64,000 nt of DNA from DATKYQ01 sp035528415 (GCA_035528415.1 DATKYQ010000075.1:27356-91355), one strand, 5' to 3'. Shown: positions 8,743-18,382, counted from the stretch's first letter. Numbers and translations are program-made. The notes: generated from the letters alone by a model not told the origin.

Positions 8743-10040
8743 CGGCCTGCTGTATGGCTGTTCTCGGCTATCTCTCCGGCTGCGCCTCAGGACCGATCGT
8801 CGCCCGCGAGGTTCTCTCCGACCCGACCATGCGCTTCGGGCCAACCCGACCCGTTGAGAGCCTCGGGATGAATGCTCCCGGGCCCGACGATCCCCTGCCG
8901 CCCAATACCGTCACTACCCGCATGCGTGTCGAGGCCGACCCGGGCAAGCAAGTCGAGGGAACCTGGCTCGAATCGAGCACACGCGCCTCGGTCGAGATCG
9001 CAGGCGGCTTCGGTGTCGAGGCCGGCTACGGTGTCGACTACAGGAAACAGATCGTCTGTAAGCTTTCCGGCTACGCAGGACCCGTAGACGATCGGGCCGT
9101 AAGTCACGGTCCCGACGCGGCCCTTGTCCTGGATGACGGCACCAGCCTACTGCGCGCGGGCTACCGTCTGCGCATGGCCTGGGACGGCTGGTTGCATGAG
9201 CCTTCGATCGGGGCGCGAACCACGGTACTCGGTCGCGACACGGTTTTACTGCTGGGCTACCGACGCTCGATGCGCTCGTTGACGATTCCCGCAGACCATC
9301 TGCCGGCCAGAGACGCCGTTAGTGACGACTACACCGCCGATCAGCTCTTCGCGGCCTGCGAGCAGGGATTCCTGCCCGGCTGGAACCTGCGGCTGGACGT
9401 CTCCGCCCGGCTGGAAGACGGCTTTCTGCAGAGCCCCTACAGGCTGGTGTCCCTCTTCTCGGGGCGCTCGGAGACCAATGCTCCGGGCGTGCCGCGCAGC
9501 GAGCCCGAGAGACACCCGCGCTCGCGGGTGCGCTGGGGAACTATGCTGCGGCTGCGGCGCATGATACAGGCCTTGTCCGCGGCGATAGAACTGGGCGCCG
9601 GTTACGGCTCGGGTAGTTGGCGAGTCGAGCACCAGACGATCGAGGCCGCCTACCTGCAGCGCCTGGGCGACAACTTCATCGTGTCGGCCGCCGGCGGCGC
9701 CTATCACCAGACGCGGGCGATTTTCTACCGCGATGACTACCCGGACGGGCCGCAGGGGTCCTACTGGTCGGCGGATCGCGAACTCAGCTCTTACATCGCC
9801 TGGTGGGCCAGGCTGGGCATGTCCTGGATGACTTTCCCCAGGCGTGGGCGCCTATTGGCCATCTTCAAATACATCACTCTCTCGGCCGCACTCAGGACGC
9901 TGCACGCAGACTACGGCTGGGAGGGTGCTGACTCGCCGAACGGTTTCAGCTCATACGACTCGCCGGCCTCGTCCGAACGAAAGACTTTCGCGGGCGGGTG
10001 GAGATTCGGCGGGTGGTTCGCATTCGAAGGAGGTTTCTGA
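8718..10040 (+). CDS. Lipoprotein-barrel, probable DUF4266-DUF3570-like fusion
   Basis: A 440-residue protein. I start it at TTG 8718: GGGAG sits 7 bases upstream, and only this start gives a lipoprotein signal with positive charges (DPFRKLL...YLSGC). The ATG at 8754 would leave nine uncharged residues before the Cys. The first mature residues (CASGPIVAREVLSDPTMRF) resemble the small DUF4266 lipoproteins, with the phrase L-DP-M-F. The rest looks like a DUF3570-type outer-membrane barrel (about 60-440): alternating strands, SYWSADRELSSY near the end, and terminal Phe. DUF4266 and DUF3570 are normally separate adjacent genes. The family calls are from memory. Confidence 0.6.
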   Translation: MDPFRKLLTACCMAVLGYLSGCASGPIVAREVLSDPTMRFGPTRPVESLGMNAPGPDDPLPPNTVTTRMRVEADPGKQVEGTWLESSTRASVEIAGGFGVEAGYGVDYRKQIVCKLSGYAGPVDDRAVSHGPDAALVLDDGTSLLRAGYRLRMAWDGWLHEPSIGARTTVLGRDTVLLLGYRRSMRSLTIPADHLPARDAVSDDYTADQLFAACEQGFLPGWNLRLDVSARLEDGFLQSPYRLVSLFSGRSETNAPGVPRSEPERHPRSRVRWGTMLRLRRMIQALSAAIELGAGYGSGSWRVEHQTIEAAYLQRLGDNFIVSAAGGAYHQTRAIFYRDDYPDGPQGSYWSADRELSSYIAWWARLGMSWMTFPRRGRLLAIFKYITLSAALRTLHADYGWEGADSPNGFSSYDSPASSERKTFAGGWRFGGWFAFEGGF

Positions 10041-10669
10041 TGAAACGCCTGCACTTCGCCAAGCTGCCGGTGCTCGCCTGCCTGCTGTGGTCCGCGGGCC
10101 TGTCGGCCGGCCCGCCTATATCGAAAGACAAGGCTTCGGCTGAGCAACCCGCCGCACGGGCCTTGGATAAAAAGGCGCTGGCCGAGTTCGCGCTGGCTCA
10201 CAGCCGCGCCCGTGACGCTCTGATGGCGGTCGAGGCCAGGCTGGCGCTACTTTCCGAAAAAGTGTTCGACTCGCGCCTGGTTGTCCGCTACCACGGAGAG
10301 ACCGATACGCCCTTTCGCGTGGCGCGCATCGAACTCGACCTCGACGGAGCCCGGGCCTATCGAAACGATTTCAACAAGGCGCCGACCGCCCAGGCGATCA
10401 AGCTCTTCGACGGCTACCTGCCACCGGGAAGACACCTGCTCAGGCTGCGCGTTTTCGCCCGCGGCCCCGACGACCCGCCGGGATCGCAGCCGGGCTACTT
10501 CGCAGGCAGCGGCCTGACCGTGCACCTGCGCGAAAAGACAACCTGCACCGCATCATTCGATGTAGAGCAGGACGGCGATTCGCCGGGTTCACGGGTGCTA
10601 TCGAACCCGGAGCCAGACGGAAGCTGGAACATAGAGATCAACGCCGGCTTCGAGACCAAAGCCAAATGA
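10040..10669 (+). CDS. Secreted coiled-coil/beta-sandwich protein (myxobacterial family often misnamed dihydrolipoamide acetyltransferase)
   Basis: A 209-residue exported protein; AAGGAGG lies 6 bases before the ATG, which overlaps the previous stop. Signal peptide MKRLHFAKLPVLACLLWSAGLSAG. A short helical region (ARDALMAVEARLALLSEKVF) leads into a beta domain with FRVARIELDLDGARAY, DGYLPPGRHLLRLRVFARG and FDVEQDG. This pattern resembles secreted myxobacterial proteins commonly labelled dihydrolipoamide acetyltransferase without enzymatic basis. Likely a periplasmic structural component of the complex encoded around it. Confidence 0.62.
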   Translation: MKRLHFAKLPVLACLLWSAGLSAGPPISKDKASAEQPAARALDKKALAEFALAHSRARDALMAVEARLALLSEKVFDSRLVVRYHGETDTPFRVARIELDLDGARAYRNDFNKAPTAQAIKLFDGYLPPGRHLLRLRVFARGPDDPPGSQPGYFAGSGLTVHLREKTTCTASFDVEQDGDSPGSRVLSNPEPDGSWNIEINAGFETKAK

Positions 10670-10676
10670 GGTGACG

Positions 10677-12500
10677 GTGCTGCACGGCGCATTGACATTT
10701 TCATTGCTGCTTACCTGCCTGCCGATGGGAGCGCCAAGCGTAATTTCCACCCTGCCGGTGCCGGGGCAGGATCCCAGCGGCGCGCTGCTGGGCTGGATGA
10801 TCAAGACCGGCAAGCTGTCGAGAAAAGTAGATACCGACCGGCTCGACCAGCTGCTCAGGCGCGGCGAGGCTCTCTATCTTGACGGGGCCGAGCGGGCGGC
10901 GGCCGATCTTCTGGGCGCGCTTCTTCTGGATCCGTCCTTCTGGGAGTTGGCCAACACCCAGGCACACGACAACATTCGCTACGACCTGGCCGCCGCGCTC
11001 TTCCGCCAGGGCGCCATCGGGCGCGCGAGAGAGATCCTGGTGGCGCTCGTCAAGCGCAAGCCGGCCTCGGCCTTCTCCTCTCCGGCCTTTCGCAAGCTTG
11101 TCGATCTGACGCTGGCCTCGGGTCAGTTCGAACAGAGCCTCACACTGCTCGGCTCTGTCGAGCTAGGATCCGACGAGCGCGACGAATTGGCCTACCTCAA
11201 GGGAAGAGCCCTTGTGAACATGGGTTTTCTCGACCAAGCCCGGGCGGCCTTCGAGTCGGTCTCGCGGCACAGCCGTTTCAGGGCGCCAGCCTTGTATCTG
11301 TTGGGCACGATCGATCTGCAGCGCGGCGATCGCGACGCGGCCACGACGCGCTTCTGCTCCATCGTTCACCAGCCCGGCAGCGGGCGCTACACTTTCCTGG
11401 TGTCGAAGAACACGCTCGAGGTGATCGATCAGGCCTGGCTGGCGCTGGCGCGCATCCGCCACGAGCAGGGCAACTACCGGCGCGCCGCAGACAGCTATGC
11501 GATGATCTCACCCGGCTCTGGCGCCTATCCGCAGGCCCGTTACGAGGCCGCCTGGTCACTCTACCGCCTGGGCCGCGATCAAGACTGCCTGCGTGCTCTT
11601 ACCGATCGCGGCGCGCAAAATATCGACCGTGTCGATTGGCCGGCCGCTCGTCTGCTTTCGGGATATGCCTTGCTCGACAACTGCCTCTTTATACAGGCTA
11701 GGAAAAAATTCGATCAAGTTGTCGAGCTGCTTGGCAGCGTCAAGTCAAGCGGGGCGGCGTCCATTCCACGCGCCGTATTTGCCGCGGTGCCTGCAGAACG
11801 CGACGAACAGAAAGCAATGGCCCTGCCCGCAAGCGTCGATGGTTTCGTGGGGCGTCTCTTATGGGCCGAGGACATGCTTTCGAAGCTGGCCTCGGGCATG
11901 CCGCTCAAGTCATATCCCAGGCCCGAGACCGCGACCGCCGCCGACCTGCGAGCCGATCTCTCGCAAGCCGATGGTCTACTTTCGAGAATCGCGGATGTTC
12001 GCTCGCGCCCGGGAAGCGGGGCAGCGCGGACGGCGCTGGCAACCCTCGAGGCCCAGGCACTCGCCGCGCGCGACAACGCCCGAGTCGCCCTCGAAGAGTT
12101 GCAAAGCGCGCAGGGGCGGCGCCCGCTCGGCGAGATGCGCCTGGTGACCGACGAACAACTTCCCAAGACCTACATGAAAAACGAGCACGTCGAACTTTCA
12201 CGACTTGCAGAATCTGCGCGCGCCCTGCGGGACAAGGCGCGCAAGCTTGCGGATACCGCTTTGGGGACTTGGTGGGCGCGCGCGACTGCAAAGGCCGCTG
12301 GCTGGATCCATCTCGCCGTTCTAGGCCGCATCGATACGGCCCTGGGCAAGAAGCAGGCCATGCAGACCGAGGTCGAGAACCTGGCCCAGGGTCGTTATCC
12401 TTTCTCGGTGTACCAGGAACTATCCGAGGCCGGGTTCATCGACGCCGGTGACGAATACTGGCCTTTCGACGGAGAGGGATGGCCGGATGAAGTTCAGTAG
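10677..12500 (+). CDS. Periplasmic TPR protein (Nfs/GltC-like)
   Basis: A 607-residue protein with a signal peptide (LTFSLLLTCLPMGAPS) followed by TPR-type helical repeats over about 50-350 (GEALYLDGAERAAADLLGALL; KGRALVNMGFLDQARAAFESV; RIRHEQGNYRRAADSYAMI; YEAAWSLYRLGRDQDCL). Residues about 420-560 are predicted coiled coil. The start is GTG 10677, with GAGG five bases upstream; GTG 10671 is also possible. By size, repeats and position between the barrels and a giant TPR protein it matches GltC/NfsC. The inferred role is a periplasmic scaffold linking inner and outer membrane parts. Confidence 0.7.
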   Translation: MLHGALTFSLLLTCLPMGAPSVISTLPVPGQDPSGALLGWMIKTGKLSRKVDTDRLDQLLRRGEALYLDGAERAAADLLGALLLDPSFWELANTQAHDNIRYDLAAALFRQGAIGRAREILVALVKRKPASAFSSPAFRKLVDLTLASGQFEQSLTLLGSVELGSDERDELAYLKGRALVNMGFLDQARAAFESVSRHSRFRAPALYLLGTIDLQRGDRDAATTRFCSIVHQPGSGRYTFLVSKNTLEVIDQAWLALARIRHEQGNYRRAADSYAMISPGSGAYPQARYEAAWSLYRLGRDQDCLRALTDRGAQNIDRVDWPAARLLSGYALLDNCLFIQARKKFDQVVELLGSVKSSGAASIPRAVFAAVPAERDEQKAMALPASVDGFVGRLLWAEDMLSKLASGMPLKSYPRPETATAADLRADLSQADGLLSRIADVRSRPGSGAARTALATLEAQALAARDNARVALEELQSAQGRRPLGEMRLVTDEQLPKTYMKNEHVELSRLAESARALRDKARKLADTALGTWWARATAKAAGWIHLAVLGRIDTALGKKQAMQTEVENLAQGRYPFSVYQELSEAGFIDAGDEYWPFDGEGWPDEVQ

Positions 12501-15500
12501 TATCATCTTACTCGTGTCGGCCCTCTTGGCGGCGGCCGCCTCCGGCGCATCACCCCAAAAGTGTCCGCCGGCGGTGGGAGAGCCCGGTTGGCTCGAAGAC
12601 CGCATGCAGGCGCGCGAAAATAAGGTAGCCGTCGAGCGCCGGCGCGCAATCGAGTTGCTGAACGGCTTTCTCGTAAAATATCCCCGGGCCCCCGAGCGGG
12701 CCAACGCCCTGTTTCGCTTGGCTGAACTCTACTGGGAAAGCTCGGAGGCCGATTTTCTTCACAAGATGCAGGCCTACGACGCGCAGATTGACGCCTTTCG
12801 CTCGGGAGCCCTTAAAGCCCGTCCTCCAGAGCCGCGCATCGACCTGGCCAGGTCGATTGGCGTCTACGAGCAGATTCTCGAAAAGCACCAGGACTTCGAC
12901 AAGTCCGACATCGTACTCTATCTATACGGTTTCGGGCTCAACGAACAGGGGAACGAACAAGCGGCCCTTTCGATCTATCGCACATTAATTAAGAAATACC
13001 CGAAAAGCGCTTTTGTGCCCGACGCCCATCTGGCTGTCGGCGAGTACCTTTTTTCAAAAGGCGGCTACGCCGAGGCCCTGCAGTCCTACAGTCACGTTCT
13101 CGAATATCCCGGCACTCCGCTCGAGGATCTGGCGCTCTACAAGACGGCCTGGTGCTATTTCAAACTGGGCAAGGCCGAGCAAGCAGCCCAGCGATTCAAA
13201 CGCATTCTCTATCACGCAGACGAACCCCGGCGTCCCGGCGGACGAGTGAACTCGGCTACAGAACTCAAGAAGGAGGCGCTCGAAGACCTGGCCTTGACGT
13301 TCTCCGAATCCGGCGGCGCCCGCGAGGCATATCGCTTCATGAAGCAGGTCGGCGGCGAGAAATACTCGATCAGCGTGCTGCATTCGCTGGGAGAGGTCTT
13401 CTTCCGTCAGGCACGCTACACCAAGGCCATCGAAAGCTATCGCATGCTGGTCGACAAGTTCCCTTTTTCGGCCGAAAACCCCGCCATCCGGGTCAAGATG
13501 GCCGAGGCCTACGAACGCGCAGGACTCGTGGAGCGCGCCCTGGCCGAGCGGCGGGCCGTGGCCACAAACTACGGGCCGGGCTCATCCTGGGCGCGGAAAA
13601 ATGCCGCCGACACGGAGTCCACACAGGAAGCCCATCGCCTGAGCGAGGAAAGCCTGCGCTACGTGGCGCTCTACAGGCACAAGCAGGCCCAGAAGTCGCA
13701 CGACGGCAAGGCCTACCAGGCTTCCGCCGCCGCATATAGCGAGTATCTGGCCATGTTTCCCGAGAGCGCACAAAGCCCCAGGATGCATTTTTTCCTGGGC
13801 GAGGTGCTCTTCAAGCTTAATAACTTCGCCCGGGCGGCCGAGAATTACCTTCTGGCAGTGCGCAAACTGAAAGACACCAAGTTGCGTATCGAAGCGGCCT
13901 ATGCCGCCGTGCTCTCGTTCGATGCGCTTCGCAAACAGAGCGGGCTTCCCGGTGATGAGCCGCCCGTTGAGAAACAAGACTTCACCAAGGGCGAGCAAGG
14001 CTTCATCGGGGCGGTCGACGAGTTCGCTCGGCTGGCCCCCGGCGACAAGAAGGTTCCGCAACTGCGCTTCGAACAGGGAAAGACGTGTTACTACCGCGCC
14101 CATTTCCGGGGGGCGGCGCAACGTTTCTTGTCCCTGGTGCAGAACCATCCGAAAGACGCCTTCGCCCCGGCGGCGGCCGACCTGGCACTGGACTGCTATG
14201 CGCGCCTGCGTGATTGGGCCTCGCTGGAAAAAAAGGCCCGTCGCTTCGATAGGCACGGAACCTTCGCCGGCAAGGAGTTGGGCAAAAGGCTTCCCGAATT
14301 CATCGCCGCGGCGATCTTCCAGGCCGGCGCCGCACTGGCCAAGAAGGGCAAGCCGGGCATGGCCGCCCGCGAGTACGAGCGCATGGCGAGCGAGTTTCCA
14401 AAAAGCGATCTGGCTCCCAAGGCGCTCTTGTTGGCAGCCGTCAACCAGGAGCGGGCCGGCCAGAAAGAGAAGGCAATCGACAGCTATCTAAAAATAATCA
14501 AGAGCTACCCAAAGCGGGCGGCCGAGGCCACCTTCGTGATGGCCGGCATCTACGAGCGGAAATACGATTACGACAGGGCCGCTGCTAACTACGAGAAATT
14601 CGCCGCCAAGTACCCCAATGATGCGCGGGCCCCGAACGCCTTGCTGCAGGCGGCACTGCTTCACCGGGCCCGGCGAGCCTACTCGAAGGAGGCAGCCAGC
14701 CTGCAGGAATTCACCAAAAGCTATCCGAAGCACAAGAAAGCGTCCGAGGCGCTGTTCGGAGCCGGCCTGGCTTTCGCGCGGGCCGGTAAGCCGGCCAGCG
14801 CGGAGCAGATCTTCGCGAGTTACTCTACGAAATTCGCCAAGCGCGACAAGCGAGTGCACCAGGCAGCCTTGCACTTGGGCCAGGTCATGCAGGCGCTGGG
14901 CAAGAGCTCGCGTGCCAGAAGGCAGTATGACAAGTGTGGAAGCTTTGCGCTCCGGCGCCCGCCCAAGGGTCCCGAGCTCGCCGCGGCCTCGCAATGTCTG
15001 TTTTTGATGGGAGAGATGGTTTTTTCAAGTTACCAGAAGATCAAGCTGCGCCCCCCCAAGGCACGCCTGGTCAAGCTGCTCGGCAAGAAAGCGGCCCTGC
15101 TCAAGAAGGCCGAGGGCATGTTCACCCGCGTGGTCGCCGCCGGAGACATGGAATGGGCGTCTGCAGCCCTGTATCGAATCGGGGACATGTATGCGCGTTT
15201 CGCCCAGGCGATCTACAAGGCCCCCATGCCCAAGGGATTGTCGGCTGCAGAACTGGACGTCTATCGAAATGAGCTTCAATCGCTGGCCTTTCCTATCGAG
15301 GACAAGGCCCAAAGCGCTTTCAGCATCAGTCACGCGATGGCCCTCAAGCACGCCTACTACAGCCAGTGGAGCGAGAAAACACTCAAGCAGCTTCGCAAGT
15401 TGGATCCCGGCCAGTACCCGGCCGAGGACGAGATCAGGCCGGGCAAGGCTTGGTCCGATTCGTTCACTACTTTCCCGCTGATCATGGACAAGCTGAAGAT

Positions 15501-15537
15501 CGAGCGCCGTAAGGCTGGAAAGGCGGGACAGCCATGA
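12487..15537 (+). CDS. Very long periplasmic TPR protein (Nfs/GltD, AgmU-like)
   Basis: A 1016-residue exported protein (MKFSSIILLVSALLAAAASGAS) made almost wholly of TPR repeats. Examples are ALSIYRTLIKKYPKSAFVPDA, YAEALQSYSHVLEYPGTP, AIESYRMLVDKFPFSAENPA, AAAYSEYLAMFPESAQSP and YDRAAANYEKFAAKYPNDARAP. The ATG at 12487 has GGAGAGGG upstream and overlaps the previous gene by 14 bases. Length, repeat type and place in the operon match AgmU/GltD and NfsD, the large TPR proteins of the Myxococcus Glt and Nfs complexes. A YbgF/BamD-like scaffold is the alternative description. Confidence 0.75.
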   Translation: MKFSSIILLVSALLAAAASGASPQKCPPAVGEPGWLEDRMQARENKVAVERRRAIELLNGFLVKYPRAPERANALFRLAELYWESSEADFLHKMQAYDAQIDAFRSGALKARPPEPRIDLARSIGVYEQILEKHQDFDKSDIVLYLYGFGLNEQGNEQAALSIYRTLIKKYPKSAFVPDAHLAVGEYLFSKGGYAEALQSYSHVLEYPGTPLEDLALYKTAWCYFKLGKAEQAAQRFKRILYHADEPRRPGGRVNSATELKKEALEDLALTFSESGGAREAYRFMKQVGGEKYSISVLHSLGEVFFRQARYTKAIESYRMLVDKFPFSAENPAIRVKMAEAYERAGLVERALAERRAVATNYGPGSSWARKNAADTESTQEAHRLSEESLRYVALYRHKQAQKSHDGKAYQASAAAYSEYLAMFPESAQSPRMHFFLGEVLFKLNNFARAAENYLLAVRKLKDTKLRIEAAYAAVLSFDALRKQSGLPGDEPPVEKQDFTKGEQGFIGAVDEFARLAPGDKKVPQLRFEQGKTCYYRAHFRGAAQRFLSLVQNHPKDAFAPAAADLALDCYARLRDWASLEKKARRFDRHGTFAGKELGKRLPEFIAAAIFQAGAALAKKGKPGMAAREYERMASEFPKSDLAPKALLLAAVNQERAGQKEKAIDSYLKIIKSYPKRAAEATFVMAGIYERKYDYDRAAANYEKFAAKYPNDARAPNALLQAALLHRARRAYSKEAASLQEFTKSYPKHKKASEALFGAGLAFARAGKPASAEQIFASYSTKFAKRDKRVHQAALHLGQVMQALGKSSRARRQYDKCGSFALRRPPKGPELAAASQCLFLMGEMVFSSYQKIKLRPPKARLVKLLGKKAALLKKAEGMFTRVVAAGDMEWASAALYRIGDMYARFAQAIYKAPMPKGLSAAELDVYRNELQSLAFPIEDKAQSAFSISHAMALKHAYYSQWSEKTLKQLRKLDPGQYPAEDEIRPGKAWSDSFTTFPLIMDKLKIERRKAGKAGQP

Positions 15538-16658
15538 ACCTCCGGCGTCTCTCATTGATGACCTCGGTGGGCCTGCTTACGCTTTTCGCCTGTGCGCCTG
15601 TGAAAGTGAAAGTCGTACCGGACGGGTTGCAGAAGCAGAAAGACGACGCGATCGCGGCCTTCAACGGCTCCGTTGCGTTGCTGCGAGGACGCCGAGCCGA
15701 CTACTACAAGGCAGTAGAGAAGCTGATCGAGGCCGTGCGCTTGAATCCCGAGCTCTATGAGGCCCAATTCGATCTGGGCCTGCTGTACGCGCGCGGCAAC
15801 GACCTGGCCAACTCACAGGCCGCCTACCGCGCGGCCCTGGCGGTGCGGCCCGGAGACAGGGCCGCCTCGTTTAACCTGGCCGACGTCTACCGTAAGAACA
15901 AGAAATACGACCGGGCCATAGAAATCCTCGAAAAATTTATTACCGACAACCCGAAAGACTTCGAGGCCCGTAACAACCTCTCGGTTCTGCTGAGGCTCAA
16001 GGGCGAGTACGACAAGGCCATGCAGCAGGCGCGCTACGTCCTGGAGCGCGATCCGGGGCAGGTCTTGGCCTACAACAACCTGGCCACGATCTTCTCTGAA
16101 AAGGGAGAGCACGAGATGGCCCGGGATCTCTTCCGCCGCGCTTTGTCGCTGGATCCCGACAATCCACGGGTACTCAATAACAAGGGACTGGCCAGGTTGA
16201 AAGAACAGGCGGTTCAAGAAGCACTGGAACTGTTCAACAAGGCTTTCGAAAAAGGCAAGAACCTGCCGGAGGCGGGCCTGAACGCGGCCTCTGCCTACAT
16301 GGACAGCGGCGACTACACCCGGGCGGCTTCGATGTACAAAAGGATAGTCCAGGCCATCCCAGGCTTCCTGCCCGCCCTGGTAGGCCACGCGGTGGCGACC
16401 CGGGGGCTGGGCCGTTTCGAACAGGCCGAGAAGAGTTACCAGCAGATCCTGGGACTGGATCACACCAACCCGGCCACGCTGTTCAACTTGGGCCTGCTCT
16501 ACATGAACTACCGCAAGAAACCCGCCTGGGCCTGCGAGGCCTTCATGCGTTATCTAAAATCCGGCCGCACCGATCCCGAACACGCAAAACGAGCCAAGGG
16601 ATACATTGAAGACATCCACCTGGCCGATCCCAACGCCTGCAAGGGAGGTTCGAAGTGA
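15534..16658 (+). CDS. TPR lipoprotein (Nfs/GltE-like)
   Basis: A 374-residue lipoprotein: MNLRRLSLMTSVGLLTLFAC with lipobox LFAC and acylated C20. About eight TPRs follow (LIEAVRLNPELYEAQFDLGLL; AIEILEKFITDNPKDFEARNN; ARDLFRRALSLDPDNPRVLNN; AEKSYQQILGLDHTNPATLFN). GltE and NfsE are also TPR lipoproteins, encoded between the giant TPR protein and the FHA/TonB-like protein, exactly the place here. It overlaps the previous gene by 4 bases (ATGA). Probably an outer-membrane anchored scaffold subunit. Confidence 0.76.
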   Translation: MNLRRLSLMTSVGLLTLFACAPVKVKVVPDGLQKQKDDAIAAFNGSVALLRGRRADYYKAVEKLIEAVRLNPELYEAQFDLGLLYARGNDLANSQAAYRAALAVRPGDRAASFNLADVYRKNKKYDRAIEILEKFITDNPKDFEARNNLSVLLRLKGEYDKAMQQARYVLERDPGQVLAYNNLATIFSEKGEHEMARDLFRRALSLDPDNPRVLNNKGLARLKEQAVQEALELFNKAFEKGKNLPEAGLNAASAYMDSGDYTRAASMYKRIVQAIPGFLPALVGHAVATRGLGRFEQAEKSYQQILGLDHTNPATLFNLGLLYMNYRKKPAWACEAFMRYLKSGRTDPEHAKRAKGYIEDIHLADPNACKGGSK

Positions 16659-16912
16659 AGAAGATAATCGCAGCAACGCTTACGGCCCTATTTCTGGCCG
16701 CCGGCCCGGCCTCGGCCGCACCCAAGAAAAAGAAAGCCGGCTCGGTTAGGGTCTACCGCTTCGACAATCTGGACATCGAAGGCCACGTCAAGACTCCCCA
16801 CCTGATGTATTTCCTGAAGCGCATCAGAAACAAATTCAGATCGTTCAGGCTCCCCGCGCAGCATTTCGAAAAGAAGATCATAAAGTCACGCAAAGCCGAT
16901 TTTCTAGACTAG
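16655..16912 (+). CDS. Small secreted basic protein (GltF-like position)
   Basis: An 85-residue exported protein: signal peptide MKKIIAATLTALFLAAGPASA, a lysine cluster PKKKK, then VYRFDNLDIEGHVKTPHLMYFLKR and a basic helical tail. The phrase FDNLDIEGHVKTP resembles short segments of proteins encoded beside AgmX/PglI-family genes in myxobacteria; I recall this without being able to check it. It overlaps the TPR lipoprotein gene by 4 bases and precedes the FHA/TonB-like gene, so it fills the GltF slot. Function unknown. Confidence 0.65.
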   Translation: MKKIIAATLTALFLAAGPASAAPKKKKAGSVRVYRFDNLDIEGHVKTPHLMYFLKRIRNKFRSFRLPAQHFEKKIIKSRKADFLD

Positions 16913-16987
16913 TGTCCATCTCTAACAACCTCCCCGGGAACATTTGTGTGCCTTGACACGTCTATGATGGTAGCGGAGAATCCGTCT

Positions 16988-18382
16988 ATGGCGAATGACA
17001 CCTGTTACCTGCGCTGCGCCCTGGTTTGGGAGCGAACCGTGCTCGAAGAGCGCCTCTTCGGCCCGGGCTCCAGGGTGTCCGTGGGTGAGAGCCCCGCCGC
17101 TACCTTCACATTACGCGGACAATCCACGGGCAAGCGCTTGACGGTGTTCAGGCAGACGTCCCGGGGCACCTTGCTCTGGCTGCTGCCCGGGATGCGCGGG
17201 CGGGTGAGAATCGCAGGCGTGACCCGCGAGGTCTCCGATCTGCTCAACAACGAATCCTACGAGGAGCATGACGGAGGGGGGATACGTTTCAACCTCGGCG
17301 AGGGCGACGGAGGGGTACTGGTCTTCGGACGCGCCGGGCTCAAGTTCGACACCGTGGTTCAGAAGCTCAAGGCTCCGGCCGCCAGCCTGAGACAGATAGT
17401 GGGCTACGACTCCTTCACCAACAAGATCTTCGGGATCATGCTGGCCATGGTGCTGATGTTCTCGCTGGTATCGCGCCTGTTCGCGGGCTCAACACCCGGA
17501 TACACAGTCGAGCAACTCCCCGACAGGCTGGCCTCGTTCGTGGTGGACGATCCCGAGACCGTCCGGGAGTTCAATCAGGAGATCAAGCGTGCCCAGCAGG
17601 AAGAGCGCAAGAAACAGCAGCAAGAACAAGAAGACACCCGCAAGGCCAAGCACGAACGCCGCAAGAAAAGCGAGCCGGCAAAGAACGAGCCGCCGCTCGA
17701 TCGGGAAACTCAAAAGATGCGCAAGAAGGTGGCCAGCAAGGGCGTGGTCGGCGCATTGTCGATCGCCCGCAAGAAAGGCGCCCTGCACGATGTGATGGGC
17801 AAGGGTGGGCTGGGCATGAGTCTCAACGCGGCCGTGCGCAATCTCGATCGCGGCGCGGCCAGTGCCAGGTTGCTGACCTCAACCGGCAGCACGGGCATCG
17901 CGCTGCCGGGCCTGGTCGCAAGACGCGGAAGCGCCGAGGCCATCGGCGAAGGAATAGACGAGGCCCGCCCGCATACCGGCAGCAGCGGACGCCGGGCCGG
18001 ACGCACCAGCAGGCTGGCCTCTCGTTCCGAGGCGCAGGTGAGCCTGGCCATGCCGTCCAGCGCCGCCCGGGTCACCGGCGGCGAGTTGTCCCGCAAGGAG
18101 ATCTACACGGTCGTCAGTCGCAACAAGGGCGCCATTCGTTACTGTTATGAATCTCAACTGATGCGCTACCCCACCCTGCGCGGCCAGGTAACCGTCGACT
18201 TCATCATCGACATCGACGGATCCGTGAAATCGGTCGGCATCAAGAAAAGCAGCCTCACCCAGGCGACGGCCCGCAGCAACGTTTCCCGCTGCCTGATGAA
18301 GTTCATCAAGCGCTGGCATTTTCCCAAGCCGCGCGGAGGTAAGGTACGGGTGATTTACCCGTTTACCTTCGGAAGGAAATGA
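16988..18382 (+). CDS. Inner-membrane FHA-like protein with AgmX/PglI (TonB-like) C-terminal domain (GltG/NfsG-like)
   Basis: A 464-residue protein. Residues 1-120 are beta-rich and FHA-like (FGPGSRVSVGESPAATFTL). One membrane segment lies at about 148-167, then a highly charged E/K/Q linker (196-250). The C-terminus (about 370-464) is a clear AgmX/PglI domain: IRYCYESQLMRYPTLRGQVTV, IDIDGSVKSVGIKKSSL, CLMKFIKRWHFPKP and VIYPFTF. It lacks the zinc-ribbon and GYF parts of AgmX/GltJ, so it matches GltG/NfsG better. Such proteins span the periplasm to couple an inner-membrane motor to the outer membrane. Start 16988 has GGAG nine bases upstream. Confidence 0.82.
   Translation: MANDTCYLRCALVWERTVLEERLFGPGSRVSVGESPAATFTLRGQSTGKRLTVFRQTSRGTLLWLLPGMRGRVRIAGVTREVSDLLNNESYEEHDGGGIRFNLGEGDGGVLVFGRAGLKFDTVVQKLKAPAASLRQIVGYDSFTNKIFGIMLAMVLMFSLVSRLFAGSTPGYTVEQLPDRLASFVVDDPETVREFNQEIKRAQQEERKKQQQEQEDTRKAKHERRKKSEPAKNEPPLDRETQKMRKKVASKGVVGALSIARKKGALHDVMGKGGLGMSLNAAVRNLDRGAASARLLTSTGSTGIALPGLVARRGSAEAIGEGIDEARPHTGSSGRRAGRTSRLASRSEAQVSLAMPSSAARVTGGELSRKEIYTVVSRNKGAIRYCYESQLMRYPTLRGQVTVDFIIDIDGSVKSVGIKKSSLTQATARSNVSRCLMKFIKRWHFPKPRGGKVRVIYPFTFGRK

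Noticed and set aside
16953..16981. TTGACA, 17 bases, GAGAAT upstream of the FHA/TonB-like gene
   Set aside because: The -10 is poor, and a transcript from here would start at the ATG, leaving out the ribosome site. Operon read-through is likelier.
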